DNA of 64,000 nt from Paramacrobiotus metropolitanus (GCF_019649055.1 NW_026570321.1:372001-436000); one strand, 5' to 3'. Counted from the stretch's first letter, positions 11,301-20,063 are shown. Notes: generated by a model from the letters alone, not told the origin. Made by a program: numbers and translations.

Positions 11301-13008
11301 TCTAACTGACGATTGGCGGAAATTATCGCATAGGATAAAAGACTTACCGAAGCGAGAGTGTCAGGTAGCCACTATGGAATCAAGGAAGGTTGTTAGTTCG
11401 GAAACAGAGAAGGTTAGTGGTGTTCCCGAAATTCAGAACAGTACGCAGCAAGTCGATATTAGTATCGAAGGCATGTTCGAGAGTGTACCCGAATCAGAAC
11501 TAAATATAGTAGTTTTAGGAAAGCAAAAGGTCGTGGAAACTGTGCCGATCCCGGCAGTACAGGCAGTTAAGGAAGTTGTTTCAGTACCGGTAATTCAAAG
11601 TCAGAAAGCAGTAGAAATTAATACGGCAACTATGAAACGGTTAGCTGATTTTAGTAAATTAGGGTTAGTACCTCAATATCCGATTGAAATTCAGCCGAGA
11701 AATAGGGGAGTTATACGTGCTCGTATTAATAAATTCGGAAGTGAATTAGCAGAATTAATTAAGGGCGGATTATTGGAGCAGAATTTCGAGTATGAAGGTA
11801 AAAATTGCGGTCTATTATTGTTTTGTGACGGTATTGTTAAGTTTGATGAAAATGGTTATTGCGGTATAATTGTTGTGAATAATTCGGACGAATCAGTAGA
11901 TTTATCTGAAAATTTTTATTTGGGAAATGTTATTCCGGTTGAAGAAATTTATTCAGAAGGCGAAAACTATAATGAAGATGATTTTCACGATGTTGTTTGT
12001 AAAAAGTTACAGGCATGTGAGTGTAACGCAGTTAATATTTTTAATGAAAGAAATGGTGCTAATAGTATTTGCATTAAGACGTCAAATGCTTTTTGTAATA
12101 ATGGGAAGTCAGTTTGTATTGTTAGAGATAGTAAGGGAATACATAAAGTAGCGGATGATATTAGGAAATTAACTAATGAGGATTTTTATTGTTATTTGCC
12201 GAAGCAAGCAGTTGCAGTTAATGCCAGTCCTGAAATTATTTTTGATGGAGTAGTTAGTAGCGGCAGTCAAGTACAGCATGTTGATGCATGTACCGTTGAG
12301 AAATCTACGGTCGCACATAAGCGGGTTGAACCGGAAGTTAGTCCTGTAGCAGCACAACAGAAAGTAGTGGTAGAGTCTGTAGTACCAGTAAATGTAACAG
12401 GTTATGTGGAAGTACCGGTAGAGTTGCGTGGTAAATACGTAACACCGCAAGAGGAATCTAAGAAAGCGGAAGCTCAGTGTATAGAAGTTGTTAAAAATGA
12501 CGAATCCAAAGTGAAAAGTAAGCGGTCAGGAAAATCTAATAGTTTGCCTAAATGGACTAGACCGAAGACGAATGACGGTGATGAATTTTACTTTCCGTCT
12601 AATGCGGAATGGGACAGTAAAGCTTTTTGGTTGGAACAACAACAGAGGTGTGTAGATATTCAGTCATGGCGTAATTTTTATAAGAATCCGAAGAATGTAG
12701 ATTCTGAGGCAGTACGTGCGGAAATTAATTCGCTGTTAGTGGAAAACAATGAACTTGTTCGTCATAAAACGCCAGGTAGTGAGCGGCATAATTCGCATAT
12801 TTTTATTCCTTTTCAATGGCGCGAGAAGCTTATGTTAGCTACGAATAAACGGGTTAATTATGAGAAAGAATTCGGTCCAGATATGACAATATTCAAGTGT
12901 CTGTTTGAAGTTAAAAAATATTATTGGCCTAATATGAGAGAAGAAATTGAAAAGTTTGAAAGTAAACTCCCTGGGCATATTTTTAAGCAAAAATGGGGTA
13001 CGAGTTGA
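5356..13008 (+). CDS. Giant Gag-protease polyprotein with duplicated linker and integrase HHCC domains
   Basis: The first ATG in this frame is 5356 (2550 aa); the frame is already open from 5281, so an upstream spliced start is possible. Domains by residue from this ATG: 184-432 long coiled coil; about 622-699 Gag-like segment (LQPYEGKRKSGSIEHWLTQV); about 700-910 N/Q/G/F-rich, RNA-binding-like; 923-935 zinc-knuckle-like CX2CX3HX4C, one residue shorter than a standard knuckle; about 1005-1115 retropepsin with DTGSS (Asp 1019) and ILGMDFF near 1093; about 1450-1585 integrase N-terminal region with HX4H (1541, 1546) and CX2C (1579, 1582). Two copies of the beta-rich post-protease linker of Ty3/gypsy proteins follow (about 1808-1904 and 2096-2201, both with GVIRARINK), then a second HHCC-like region (about 2415-2549) that has lost the metal ligands. 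No RT, RNase H or DDE core is present. It should make virus-like particles and cleave itself. Confidence 0.85.
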   Translation: MTLSSMQLISSQSVGTVNPGKQVTPSVVNPDQVVDPRRSVMSQLVNPHSVGQSVSVQNAEVVGNAVEKLNSAVVGNFVTPSNMARERSAAAQVSDERVFTMSNDQNNNTVGSNFLGNITMREGTPFSENSDDENNTAFNCEKLLLDEDIPFDENVNNLLHPLQSDLRHFIFENDFDPLNQEFAQEVSEVDAKLKASKSEQEALAVTRDSLGTMIRCTKNYVALCLRQLQNSDEINRLNEILSKDDKLKNKLHGDISALRQQLTAVQASNAEHEKNVRALSSKCQVNEKRIRDLEEEDSQSSKLILENQELSAQLRSANEHLQKVKAEASKSLGSSNLQALAVFKENEKKLLLEIEQLKVNCKLECNAKIVAEKDLKSALSRERKLNATLEEKEKLIHSVGVRIHGKDSEILDLMQRMEKLRVEAEELKGNQFSHEREWNFEPEVRVGTGNLAFNQPPAYSNIAQMSGQSQGFVPMSSNANVSNHGSESSQFHAGNLGGSSSNQVCGGENSLRVPSVSHNDSGQLNEPRSDQPRSAASRVRHQSQDRRHTQAVNVGHVPLINVEIPVNNGIDDDGNVDMEDVNAAPAGGLAAQQNANPDWLGVIKIMAEAMKNANSSKPSNVMKLQPYEGKRKSGSIEHWLTQVDQCRLSNGWSDNDTCRQVVGALKGNAVLWFQGLLRDKPNRDWENFYKKEILINYLARGNSFRGQYSGRGNYARQYGNFGNSNGGNWSGQPVQMVPPVYQNPVVLQQPVSSSVQQPVYAPVQMSNPVQMSNPVQMSDQQSFVQIAQQPGSMAMAPVNSGQPVQNFQPLQNNQNMMNSQNFQNQGNFRQMAPMNNFRGQNNFRPRFQNGNNFNHGGFNGNNGNFRPRFNGNNNFGNSGSNFGNNGGNFSNDIRNDQQQNNGQFNESQIQRDKWRLSNGREICYKCHDLHAASACQRPLAYPRLIEPTIEMLRRYGAQVNVIEFEYIWQKKPAQCNTTEVIDMSKYPASELVIHKPTLDAQAWYCTIDVNYKQVKVMIDTGSSISIIPFRLAKKLDLHIFQCPSHVKSVLVNTAHNGQHAVEPLSTLITIHEFGTAFEHTCLVSTNCDRDHIILGMDFFVTKPFILDFSSMTWRMIRQNSLAKLHENALRKTCDMDEIVREHNFVELAPVHTYYGKSIPALMQANMLGFAPYAEFLPYKTAHNVYIGAPVDICQMEMDYAVRKWPRVSDSICYADVDNSESQLSNNRQAGGGKQVCGGVSQSTAQQREVTNDTAVNRSVRDAELADVRKRYDKLLGEPVSVSNQNFRGQNNGRIFEEEVFSITNSGGQQVCGGVSQQVCGGNSFPADSSIKQVCGGESMRENVRGNVENVRTHAVPPAQTLQNNSQNKSIVQRRTFPDSNMVKRNQHLMEKGINQPAVSGDKAVNNGKSLTIAGKKLNVVPVEQNNGKRVPVKSAQYKVDSDWKRWMIPRLDPETREMKPSLADFNKVTFWRAQQRAQGDAKCWYHLHLNPQKADTNFIKEEINWFTIYDGVLCHKNEARGAKPRIFVPYHWRVKLILAVHAAVKHEKILKDTTTYRLLVEKFYWPNMLVEIDHVESNCKFCYPEHRDTRPPRHPDPASNEYLQSDLSKDEVATWVDPKYTNKFAVLQGETGDFVNGKFVPAEGSYDVDLGKAPVSAEDQRAMARAISRVDFDGPIQVNRPGVIRDPLPSSLLDPIKRNRVDAAYKKSDKPTKPKKNGKKVTFSGIAPADDDEWSVPPVQSNVKQNVRQSNVEKRNFRNGSVPRNESAFRNEPIFELNKEVPAVSSETARLVNEAATKQNKPAVDFCTMEVFPQFAVDIKPRSKGVIRARINKSESEIAELVRNGLVEQNFEYEGKRFGNLLLFDGVIDVNENGCLRIPVMNLSDKTVQIGSNLFLGELDPIDEIYAVDSDKFNDKFHDAVCTIAKACECWAKKLVNRKVGVDNIDRDTEEMVSKLESKHLVSDSTFGTPAVIVQRSNGSVSLTDDWRKLSHRIKDLPKRECQVATMESRKVVSSETEKVSGVPEIQNSTQQVDISIEGMFESVPESELNIVVLGKQKVVETVPIPAVQAVKEVVSVPVIQSQKAVEINTATMKRLADFSKLGLVPQYPIEIQPRNRGVIRARINKFGSELAELIKGGLLEQNFEYEGKNCGLLLFCDGIVKFDENGYCGIIVVNNSDESVDLSENFYLGNVIPVEEIYSEGENYNEDDFHDVVCKKLQACECNAVNIFNERNGANSICIKTSNAFCNNGKSVCIVRDSKGIHKVADDIRKLTNEDFYCYLPKQAVAVNASPEIIFDGVVSSGSQVQHVDACTVEKSTVAHKRVEPEVSPVAAQQKVVVESVVPVNVTGYVEVPVELRGKYVTPQEESKKAEAQCIEVVKNDESKVKSKRSGKSNSLPKWTRPKTNDGDEFYFPSNAEWDSKAFWLEQQQRCVDIQSWRNFYKNPKNVDSEAVRAEINSLLVENNELVRHKTPGSERHNSHIFIPFQWREKLMLATNKRVNYEKEFGPDMTIFKCLFEVKKYYWPNMREEIEKFESKLPGHIFKQKWGTS
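6862..6876 (+). repeat. Internal copy of the plus-strand primer motif (QVCGG copy 1)
   Basis: CAAGTTTGCGGGGGT, translated Q-V-C-G-G. Eleven bases (GTTTGCGGGGG) are identical to those directly before the 3' LTR at 30404-30414. Four further copies lie at 9055-9363. Confidence 0.7.
9055..9363 (+). repeat. Cluster of four internal plus-strand primer motifs (QVCGG copies 2-5)
   Basis: CAAGTTTGCGGGGGT occurs at 9055-9069, 9280-9294, 9304-9318 and 9349-9363. Each is in the same frame (Q-V-C-G-G) and identical at the nucleotide level, although synonymous changes would be free. The surrounding protein is low-complexity linker between protease and integrase-like region. Identity with the sequence abutting the 3' LTR suggests a nucleic-acid rather than a protein function. 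Confidence 0.7.
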
Positions 13009-15210
13009 GGAAACTGTACATTGCAGTATAAGTGTTGTTAATCTCAGTAGACAGGAAATAACGTAGTGAAGCGGCGTGTACGTAGGAGCTGCAATTCGCC
13101 TGTTATAAGCGCCTATAGTTGTATAATCAGTAGGCAGTGCTTTAAAATGGAGAAATTCGATGTAGTGTATAGCAGTGTGAAAATTTTTATTATGGGAAAG
13201 CGTGGTTAACAGTAGTGCAATGGCTTAAGAGCACTTCCACAATGTTGTCAGCATTATGCTTAATTAACGGTTAATAGAGCTGTATGAAGTCAGAGCAATG
13301 ATGAATTTAAAAATAATTTTTGTCGAATATGTCGTATATTTTTGTATCTGACATACGGGTAATATTTTAATCAGAAATTAAGAAGTCTAAGATGTATAAT
13401 GTATTGTTGATTCGCGGTATATGGAAATCAGAATTCAGTGTTGTGAGAAATTGTAGCGTAAAGGCTAACGAAGTACTGCATGTCGTTCAGAGTGCTCATT
13501 ATAGGCAACATAAGAACGGTAGTGGTCAGCAGCAGGCTGGCTAAGATAATCTTCTTTTACTGAAATTTCGTAGTATATTGGTCCAGTGTGGACGGTGATA
13601 GATGCAAAGTACGGACAAAGAATATCCTGGTTGTTTGCGTATGAATTTGCAAATTTAAACAAATTTTTAGAATCACGGCATAGTTTTTATGAAACCGTAG
13701 CAGCATAATTCGGTTGATTTCAAATAATAGGAGTAAATACGGTGAAAAAAAAAAAAATAAATACAGTGAAATGGTTATAAGCATTTCAAATTCATTCAAG
13801 TAATGCTCTAACAGCTCAAGTAAACTCGAATGGCAGATTAAGTCGGCGCTTCGGCGACTTAAAATTATAATTTTGCGAGAAAACGTAGTGAAATGAGTGT
13901 TTGGCAGATTTCCGTTGAACATAGCGTTGGCCTCTCAAGAAAAGCAGCGATAAATGAAAATTTAGGATTTATCCTTTCCTTTTGTGAAATATCGAAATGA
14001 GTAGTAATGTAGGATAGTTTTTCCATAAATAGCGGACATGCTATTTTGCAGTATGATTCTGATTTTGAGTGCAGGTGTGGTTAGCCGTAGTGTCATGGCT
14101 AAAACGCAGGAAATTCCATATATTGTCGTTTGAATCAGCCATTTGGTACAAATATGGATCTAACCAGTACAAGGCGGTTAAAGAAATTTAAGTTTTTATG
14201 CACAAAATAGTTTTTGCACAAAAGATGTCGGTAAATTTTTGAATTAGTGAATAAAAAGGATTTGAATATTGCAACATGATTCCGAGTAAAGTTAAAATCA
14301 GTAGCGAATCGTAGTACAGGGGTTGAAACCCAGATCGATATCCGTTTAAAGAACTAGATCAGTTAGTATAAGTAGCGGATTTAGCCAGCGCTAAGGTGGC
14401 TTGGAAATTAAGTTTTTGTGGAATTTTGTAGTATTGCGGTTTAATGGAAGGTGTGGCACTAAGTCTTTAAAAGTACACGTCAAAGTGCGCACGTTCAGAT
14501 TAAAAGTGAAAATGTCAGAATTTAACTTTTTGATTTGGAGAATATGTTTTTACATAAGGAGATTTTGTTTTGGAGCGGAAGGCATCAAAAGAAGTGCGAA
14601 GGGATAGTTTTGGATGCGGTTATGAAAATTGTATATCGCGGCATGTGTAACTCATTGGTAGTAAATATGAAATCTTGTAGAATACTGGCGTTAAGGTTCA
14701 GTATCTGCTGGTCTCGAAACGGTACGCATTCTTCACTTTGAAATTCGAGCAAACGATTATTGAAATTTATTTTTATCGCGAGTTTGTAGAATTGCGGCAG
14801 AGCACGGAGTGGCCGTCTCAAGCCAATGCAGTATGTGAAAATTGGTATTAGCAAATGTGGGAAAGTGTAGTGTAATGACAGCTGCAGTTCTTCTATGCTA
14901 TTGTTGTCAATAAGCAGCTAGTAAAATAAAGGGAAAAGTTCATATTTATTTTTCGAGATAATAATAAGAGAAGATTAAGTTTTTCGTAAAAAATGCAGAT
15001 AATGTAAGAAAATTGAAATATTTATGGAGTATGTGTATTTTTGACGAGAAACGGGTTGCGAGTCACGCAAAAGCCGTTTGATGACGTAATGCTCAGCACG
15101 TGCCAGATGAGCGGTCAGCAGTAGTGTGCTTTGTGGGTCGCGGAGTTTTGTGTTCAAACAGTGTAGTTTTGCGCGGTGTAGAACTTGTTCACTAATTTTG
15201 ATGGTGAATT
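13009..15210 (+). other. Non-coding tract 1 of the giant element
   Basis: No credible ORF. The + strand is poor in C and rich in G and T, with frequent GCGGTA, GCAGTA and GTAGTG words. Several isolated A-box-like strings occur, e.g. CAGTAGTGCAATGGCTTAAG at 13210, CCGTAGTGTCATGGCTAA near 14096, CGTAGTACAGGGGTTGAA with a GATCGATATCC behind it (14310-14342) and TGTAGTGTAATGACAGC at 14866. They look like decayed relatives of the tRNA-like units further downstream. Confidence 0.45.
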
Positions 15211-15513
15211 ATGAATCCCTCTCGTATCGGAAGTCTGGATATTCTAGCTCAGCACTTTGACAAGTTTAGTTCTGAGAAGTCTGTCGAAATGCCAGCGTTG
15301 ATTAAACCTGATGCGGAAGGTTTGATTCGCAGCGGTACGAAGACGATCTTCGTCCGTCAGTACAATCGTGAAAATGACGAGAAAAGTGTGTTTGTGATTA
15401 CGGTCGAGGAAGGACCGGAGGCGGAGAATTCGGAGTTTTGGTTGAAAGTTCACAGTCTGGTGGACGAGCAGTTGCAGAAAACTGCGCAGCAAGAGAATGC
15501 GGGTCAGAATTGA
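15211..15513 (+). CDS. Accessory ORF A, 100 aa, unknown function
   Basis: ATG-started ORF of 100 aa (MNPSRIGSLDILAQHFDKF start) in the sense direction of the element. It is acidic, without Cys, signal peptide or membrane segment, and has a predicted mix of strands (TKTIFVRQYN, EKSVFVITVEEGPE) and a C-terminal amphipathic helix (EFWLKVHSLVDEQLQKTAQQ). I recognise no family. The base composition switches from the C-poor surroundings to ordinary coding composition exactly over the ORF, which argues that it is real. Confidence 0.6.
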   Translation: MNPSRIGSLDILAQHFDKFSSEKSVEMPALIKPDAEGLIRSGTKTIFVRQYNRENDEKSVFVITVEEGPEAENSEFWLKVHSLVDEQLQKTAQQENAGQN

Positions 15514-16472
15514 CCAGTGAATCGTATGGAGGAAGTGTGTGGAATTGTCTTTTCGGTATTCTGTTATTTGAGCTTTCGGTGAAAGCTTGTCTGATTTTGA
15601 AATCTTTATTTTTGTGAGTTTTATGGGTTTTAAGCTTTAATTTTGCGATACAACGCGATTGGGAGAACCCAATGGTGTAAGTGCGGCGAAAACGGCGGAT
15701 TGAATGCGATTTTGCGGTATTTGTTTGCAGAAATTACCTATTGTGTTGATCGGTTGTGAATTTATGGATTTTATTAGAGAATTGGTCCTTCTTCAGTTTT
15801 GAACACTTCCGAATTGAAAGTGTTCGGTATTTGTCAATAAACGTGACGTCGACGGTGTATTTCCGGTTGTTGTACAGTATAACGTACTGAATGTATCCCA
15901 GCTGGGATATTAGCGGCAAAACTTATAGAAGAGTTTAGATGTATGGAAATGCATTGTAAAAAACGCAAACCTGGGTGTTAGATAAACGTGTATACTTCCG
16001 AATCGTAAATTCTAAGTATTTGGGAAGAAAAAGGACTTCCGAGCACTATTGTGTAGTATGACACAACAAAATACAGAATCCTGTATTGTAGCGTAACGAA
16101 GAGTACTGTAGGGTGTAAATGTACGGTGAAGAACCTAGCAGTTGGGGATACATTTTGGAAATTCCAGACGGGTGTTTTCATCTGTCGGTTGTAAATTTAA
16201 GGTAGAGAACTTAATTCTCTATCATTCTAAACAAAAAGGAAGAAAAGATTGGTAGTGTTTAAGTGAGAAAGAGCAGTTTTGCAGAAATCAGTGGTGTAAC
16301 GAGCTTAGGCCCAATAAAACAGCTGTATAACGATTGCGCAATCGCAAATTTGTGGTTTTTGGACTTCGAAATTTTTGAATTTGAACACTTTTTATTCCAT
16401 AAGATTCTCGTCGTGTTTTGAGCAGTTTGCTCGTCTGATTTTTGAAATTTTGCACCCCATTGTGCAAGCGTA
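15514..16472 (+). other. Non-coding tract 2 of the giant element
   Basis: About 960 bp between accessory ORFs A and B. No ORF with coding character; T-runs and GCGGTAT words are common. A short imperfect inverted repeat (GAACACTT..AAGTGTTC) lies at 15806-15828. A sense AATAAA near 15836 and others could serve as poly(A) signals for ORF A, but this is not provable here. Confidence 0.35.
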
Positions 16473-17048
16473 TTGACTTTTGCGATGGCAGCAGCTTTTC
16501 GTGCGGATAAGAGTGGACAGGAGTTGATTGTTCCTGTTACTCGTCGTATCAGACGTATTGAGCCAGTTGAGAGCTCTATTGCGGAGAATGTTGTTGTTTT
16601 GCGAGCGGATGGCGAACCTGCTGATTCACAGCGACCTGTGGCATGTCGCCCATGTGATTTGAAACGACGACCTGATATTAGTGGCTTGGAGAGAGCGTTG
16701 GAAAAGCTCGACCTCAATGAGGAGAAGAAGGCAGCGAAGAAGCGCGAAGCAGTCACTGGAATTTCAGTGAAGTTTGGTGTCAAACGTTCAGGATTTACGG
16801 TATTTCGTCGAACCGAAGTCGCGATCGAGAATACGACCATCCATTTGAAAGGAGAAACAGCCCTGGTGAACGAGCTGGTGCGGAAACTAAACGAGAACAG
16901 ATTGAAGATTCGTCGCGTTTGGCAGAATGGTCGGATTGTGCGGATTTTGGGTCCCACTTACACGGTTCCGTGGCGATGGTCGGCAAAGGTGAGGAATCGT
17001 CCGATGCAGCACTTTCGGTGGTATACGTTTCCTAAGGATCGTCAGTGA
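16473..17048 (+). CDS. Accessory ORF B, 191 aa, basic protein of unknown function
   Basis: The annotated ATG (16473) follows a TTTTGCG stretch; an ATG at 16482 in the same frame (MAAAFRADKSGQEL) is an alternative start. The protein is Arg/Lys-rich. A helical charged segment (LERALEKLDLNEEKKAAKKR) sits in the middle, followed by a beta-rich part (ISVKFGVKRSGFTVFRRTEV) and a Trp/Arg-rich tail (TVPWRWSAKVRNRPMQHFRW). The charge suggests nucleic-acid binding; no named domain was recognised. It is not an RT or integrase fragment that I can see. A sense AATAAA follows at 17211. Confidence 0.6.
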   Translation: MTFAMAAAFRADKSGQELIVPVTRRIRRIEPVESSIAENVVVLRADGEPADSQRPVACRPCDLKRRPDISGLERALEKLDLNEEKKAAKKREAVTGISVKFGVKRSGFTVFRRTEVAIENTTIHLKGETALVNELVRKLNENRLKIRRVWQNGRIVRILGPTYTVPWRWSAKVRNRPMQHFRWYTFPKDRQ

Positions 17049-17349
17049 AACAGTTTCGTAACTGTGACGGATTATGGTGGTTGTTTTTAGAAGAAACCGT
17101 TTGAGAAATGAGCATTTTGGTAGTGATTTGTGCGGTAATGATTCCGGTATGATTATCTTTACTTTGTTGAATTTGTACAGTGATCTCTTTTGTTGTGGAG
17201 TATTGTTCTGAATAAACAGTCTGCGGAAATTGTACAGCGTGTGAATAAATTTGTGGTCTAATTATCGATGCGGTAGTTGGTAGAGCCAGTGTATAAACAC
17301 AGTTTCCGTAAATTATCAGTGTAAAACAGTAAAATAAATCAAATTTATA

Positions 17350-17457
17350 GGAAATTCGTAGTGGCCGAGTGGTTAGCGAATGCCTATGGGTGAATCACCT
17401 GTTAAAATTAACAATTGAACGTTACGAGTTCGAGGCCAGTGTAGGATAATATTTTTG
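17350..17457 (+). ncRNA. tRNA-like unit 1 (Ser/Leu-type A-box)
   Basis: TTCGTAGTGGCCGAGTGGTT is the D-arm/A-box pattern of class II (Ser/Leu) tRNAs. About 70 bp on, ACGAGTTCGAGG resembles a B-box, and a T-run follows at 17452. Acceptor and T-stem pairing are poor, so a functional tRNA is unlikely. Confidence 0.45.
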
Positions 17458-17546
17458 GGACTTATTTTTGCCGGACGTGATAAATAAGGTAGCAGAGTCG
17501 AGTAAAATTTATTAGCGTATAGGAAAACAAGAAATTGTGGAATCTG

Positions 17547-17633
17547 GAAGATAGCGTGGTGGTTACGATCTTCAGTGAAGTCGAGTGTTTAAAACCACAG
17601 TCACGGGTATCAATCCCAAACGATTAATTTTTT
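17547..17633 (+). ncRNA. tRNA-like unit 2
   Basis: TAGCGTGGTGGTTACGA matches the A-box. GGGTATCAATCCC at 17605-17617 forms a 3-bp stem with a 7-nt T-loop-like loop. TTTTTT at 17627 is a Pol III terminator. GAAGAT and ATCTTC around the A-box could also pair. Confidence 0.5.
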
Positions 17634-17651
17634 GTAGTTTACTTAGTGAAT

Positions 17652-17744
17652 TATCGATAGCTTAGTGCAGAGATCCATGGTGACGCCGTAATGGATTAAT
17701 CTCTGTGTAACTGGGATCGAGTCCTTGCTGAAATTTTATTTTTA
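17652..17744 (+). ncRNA. tRNA-like unit 3
   Basis: A-box-like TAGCTTAGTGCAG. A long central hairpin (CAGAGAT/ATCTCTG plus CCAT/ATGG) sits where the anticodon or variable arm should be. B-box-like GGGATCGAGTCC at 17713-17724 and a T-run near 17734-17742 complete the unit. Confidence 0.5.
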
Positions 17745-17981
17745 GTATTTATTCGGAAGTAGCAGTATGTTGCAGCACGCTAAAAGAAATTACAAATTAC
17801 ATCAGAAATCGTAGTGTAGGGTTTCAGCAGACAATTCTACAAGGACCCGAAGTGAAAACAACAAAAAACGATAACAGATGTTAAGAGCGGTAAAATTATA
17901 GGAAAATTTCACCTTTTTGTAATTTAGCATAGGGATGTATTTTCACTTATAGCAGTATGAATTTCTGTAATTTTTAGTAAA

Positions 17982-18112
17982 GCCTCATTAGCGTAGTGGT
18001 AGAAGCCACGGACAACGCTACGATCACATACACTTGAGTAGTTGATATCCTGTCAGCATACGGGTCTGATCCGGTTTGAAAATCAGGATAGCGCTTGTAG
18101 GCAACTTTTTAG
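17982..18112 (+). ncRNA. tRNA-like unit 4
   Basis: CATTAGCGTAGTGGTAGAAG is close to a canonical A-box (TTAGCxxAGTGGTA). GGTCTGATCC near 18062 resembles a B-box, enclosed in a 7-bp stem (TATCCTG/CAGGATA). A T-run is at 18106. The unit is longer than a tRNA, as if it carried an insertion. Confidence 0.5.
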
Positions 18113-18123
18113 CCTTATTTTTA

Positions 18124-18240
18124 GCGAAGTCTGTAGTGTCTTATGGGTAGTAACCTTATAGTCGCAGAACATGGAAGCCTTCAAAAACAGCATTTGCTCA
18201 TGTGTTCTGGAGTTCGATACTCAGCACAGTCATAATTTTT
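18124..18240 (+). ncRNA. tRNA-like unit 5
   Basis: TCTGTAGTGTCTTATGGGTA (A-box-like). A central 9-bp stem CAGAACATG/CATGTGTTCTG with one bulge. GGAGTTCGATACTC (B-box with GAGT/ACTC stem) at 18209-18222, then TTTTT at 18236. Confidence 0.5.
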
Positions 18241-18335
18241 GGTAATTTTTATGTGAATTTTAGTAGGATTTATATTTGTAATTATAGGGCAGTATGTATT
18301 GATAATTATCAGCGGTATTTGGAATTGTACTTTTA

Positions 18336-18428
18336 GTAACTGTGTAGTTGGCGCAGTGAGTGCGGCCTACGTGATATTTTCGCATTGCACACCAAGAGAA
18401 ACCGGTATCAACTCTTCAAAATAATTTT
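18336..18428 (+). ncRNA. tRNA-like unit 6
   Basis: TGTGTAGTTGGCGCAGTGAG resembles the A-box of initiator or elongator tRNA-Met. CCGGTATCAACTC near 18403 resembles a B-box and sits in an AAGAG/CTCTT stem. A T-run follows at 18424. Confidence 0.45.
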
Positions 18429-18762
18429 TGGCGTGTATTATTTTTCGGTGGATGTATTCTGTAATTATGAATTCGCGGAAAAGCCAGAATCTTATTATTT
18501 TAGTTGGAATTTACAGGAAATCAGTTTTTATTTTGGCGGTATATGTAAACTTCGATTTTAGCGGTATGTAAAAGTTGTAGAGCAGTGGCTCTATTGAACG
18601 AGCGCATCAGGAGTTATGACGAGAGATCGTATAGCAGAGCGGAAATTGTAGTAAAAATTCCTTTTTCTCTTATGGAGTAATTTGTGAGTATTTTGTAGTA
18701 TTTTTGCGGACAGCAGTTTGTGTCAGAAAATCATAGAACATCAAAATATACTAGTACTGATG

Positions 18763-18781
18763 TTGGCGCCCCCCGGTGTCA
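18763..18781 (+). other. Internal PBS-like site 1
   Basis: TTGGCGCCCCCCGGTGTCA shares TGGCGCCC and the following CGGTG pattern with the true PBS at 3731. It stands alone, without an LTR end before it. Confidence 0.5.
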
Positions 18782-19224
18782 TCTCTCCTCATCAGTTACT
18801 AGCTAATCCAATTATATTTTCGAATGAGTATGGCAGAGTTTTGCTTTATTGACGGCGGAATATGTAAAATTCTAGCATTTATTATAGGCAGAAGTAGTAG
18901 TGCAGTGGCTATATGATAAATCTGTACAGCAGCGTTATAATGTATGTTCAAGTGTAAAAACCATGCAGTATGATTTGGAAATTCCTTTTATTGGAAAATC
19001 AGTAGGAAATTATTTTTGGGATGAAAATGCGGATTTCAGAATTTATCAAGTTATGTGTAATTGAGTAGCGGTAGTTATGACGTTTATGTGCTTCAGTATG
19101 GTCAGCAGTATGAGTCAGTATTGCGTGTTTTGAGTGGTAGAATTCTTCAGTGTTTCAGTCCGAGATTTTCAGTGGCAGATATTTGATTAAAATTATTCTT
19201 ATTTGTTGAGAATTTTGTATTATC

Positions 19225-19611
19225 ATGTCGAAGCGTGGTGATATTATCAAGCAGCACAGCGGTGCTCGAGCTCTTTTGTTTCCTGAGAATGCATTTGATG
19301 ATCGCGTGAAAATGGCAGACAGTGTGAGAGAGCGTGTGATGGAAGATCTCTCTTCCAAGGTTCTCGACTGGCATGTGAAAGACGACTTGAAGAACGAACC
19401 TAATGCGGCGAAAGTGGTGGAGAAAGCGAATGTTGAGGCCTCAGTGCAGTCTCGTGAAGTTCCGAAAGAAGCAGAGAAGACGATGACCAGTGGGTCTCAG
19501 CAGTCAGCTATGAGTAAGGAAGAAGCGGACAAGGAGTTCTTTCGCAAGTATTATCGTCCCTATAACCTTCCTCAGCCGAGAATTGATCCTCATTTTCCTC
19601 ATGGTTGGTAA
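19225..19611 (+). CDS. Accessory ORF C, 128 aa, unknown function
   Basis: ATG ORF starting MSKRGDIIKQHSGARALLFP and ending DPHFPHGW. It has a charged helical middle (DSVRERVMEDLSSKVLDWHV) and a Ser/Gln/Glu-rich linker. No Cys or His metal motif, membrane segment or known domain is recognised. The composition is coding-like against a C-poor background, and the ATG follows TATTATC as in other ORFs of the element. Function unknown. Confidence 0.6.
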   Translation: MSKRGDIIKQHSGARALLFPENAFDDRVKMADSVRERVMEDLSSKVLDWHVKDDLKNEPNAAKVVEKANVEASVQSREVPKEAEKTMTSGSQQSAMSKEEADKEFFRKYYRPYNLPQPRIDPHFPHGW

Positions 19612-19935
19612 TGGACATGTTTTCGATTCTATGGAATTGTTCTCACTTAGTACCTTGATTTATCGGTGATTATAGCTTTTATTCAGAGATTTTAGAGAGA
19701 TTCCTTTATGTTTGTGGAGCAGAATTTCTCAGCATTTTAGATACTTTATTGGTGGATTTAGCGGTGTCTTTGTTCAGTATTTAGTTGCGGATTTATTCAG
19801 AGGACTTATTGAAGCTGTAGTTCGGTGTCGAGTATTATTGTTTGTTCGCGGATTAAAGCGGTGATTTTGCAGTGATTTTGTTTGCTTGTCAGTTTATAGC
19901 AGTGTGTCACCATAATAACAACGGCAGTGGTGGTG

Positions 19936-19950
19936 TTGGCGCCCCCCGGT
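19936..19950 (+). other. Internal PBS-like site 2
   Basis: TTGGCGCCCCCCGGT, identical over 15 bases to the site at 18763. Upstream stands CACCATAATAACAACG, which also precedes the site at 28595 in altered form, so the two are copies of a longer degenerate module. Confidence 0.55.
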
Positions 19951-20043
19951 ACCAGCAAACCTCACCATTCACTCGCCGTCTGTAACACCAAAAATCCAGT
20001 AAACACAGGAGAAAAAGTAGAATTATAGAATATGAGTAGTTAT

Positions 20044-20063
20044 TATTGCACGACAATGGCGCG
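20044..20063 (+). other. Internal LTR-end plus PBS-like site 3
   Basis: TATTGCACGACAATGGCGCG reproduces the junction between the LTR end (TTGCACGACA) and the PBS (TGGCGC) found at 3721-3736, with one inserted A. It is followed by unrelated sequence. Confidence 0.6.

Larger units (their letters stand above)
17049..19224 (+). other. Non-coding tract 3, with tRNA-like units and PBS-like site
   Basis: This stretch holds most of the well-preserved tRNA-like units listed separately (17354 to 18427), weaker A-box copies (17806, 18574, 18893) and a PBS-like TTGGCGCCCCCCGG at 18763. No ORF of coding character is present. Confidence 0.5.
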
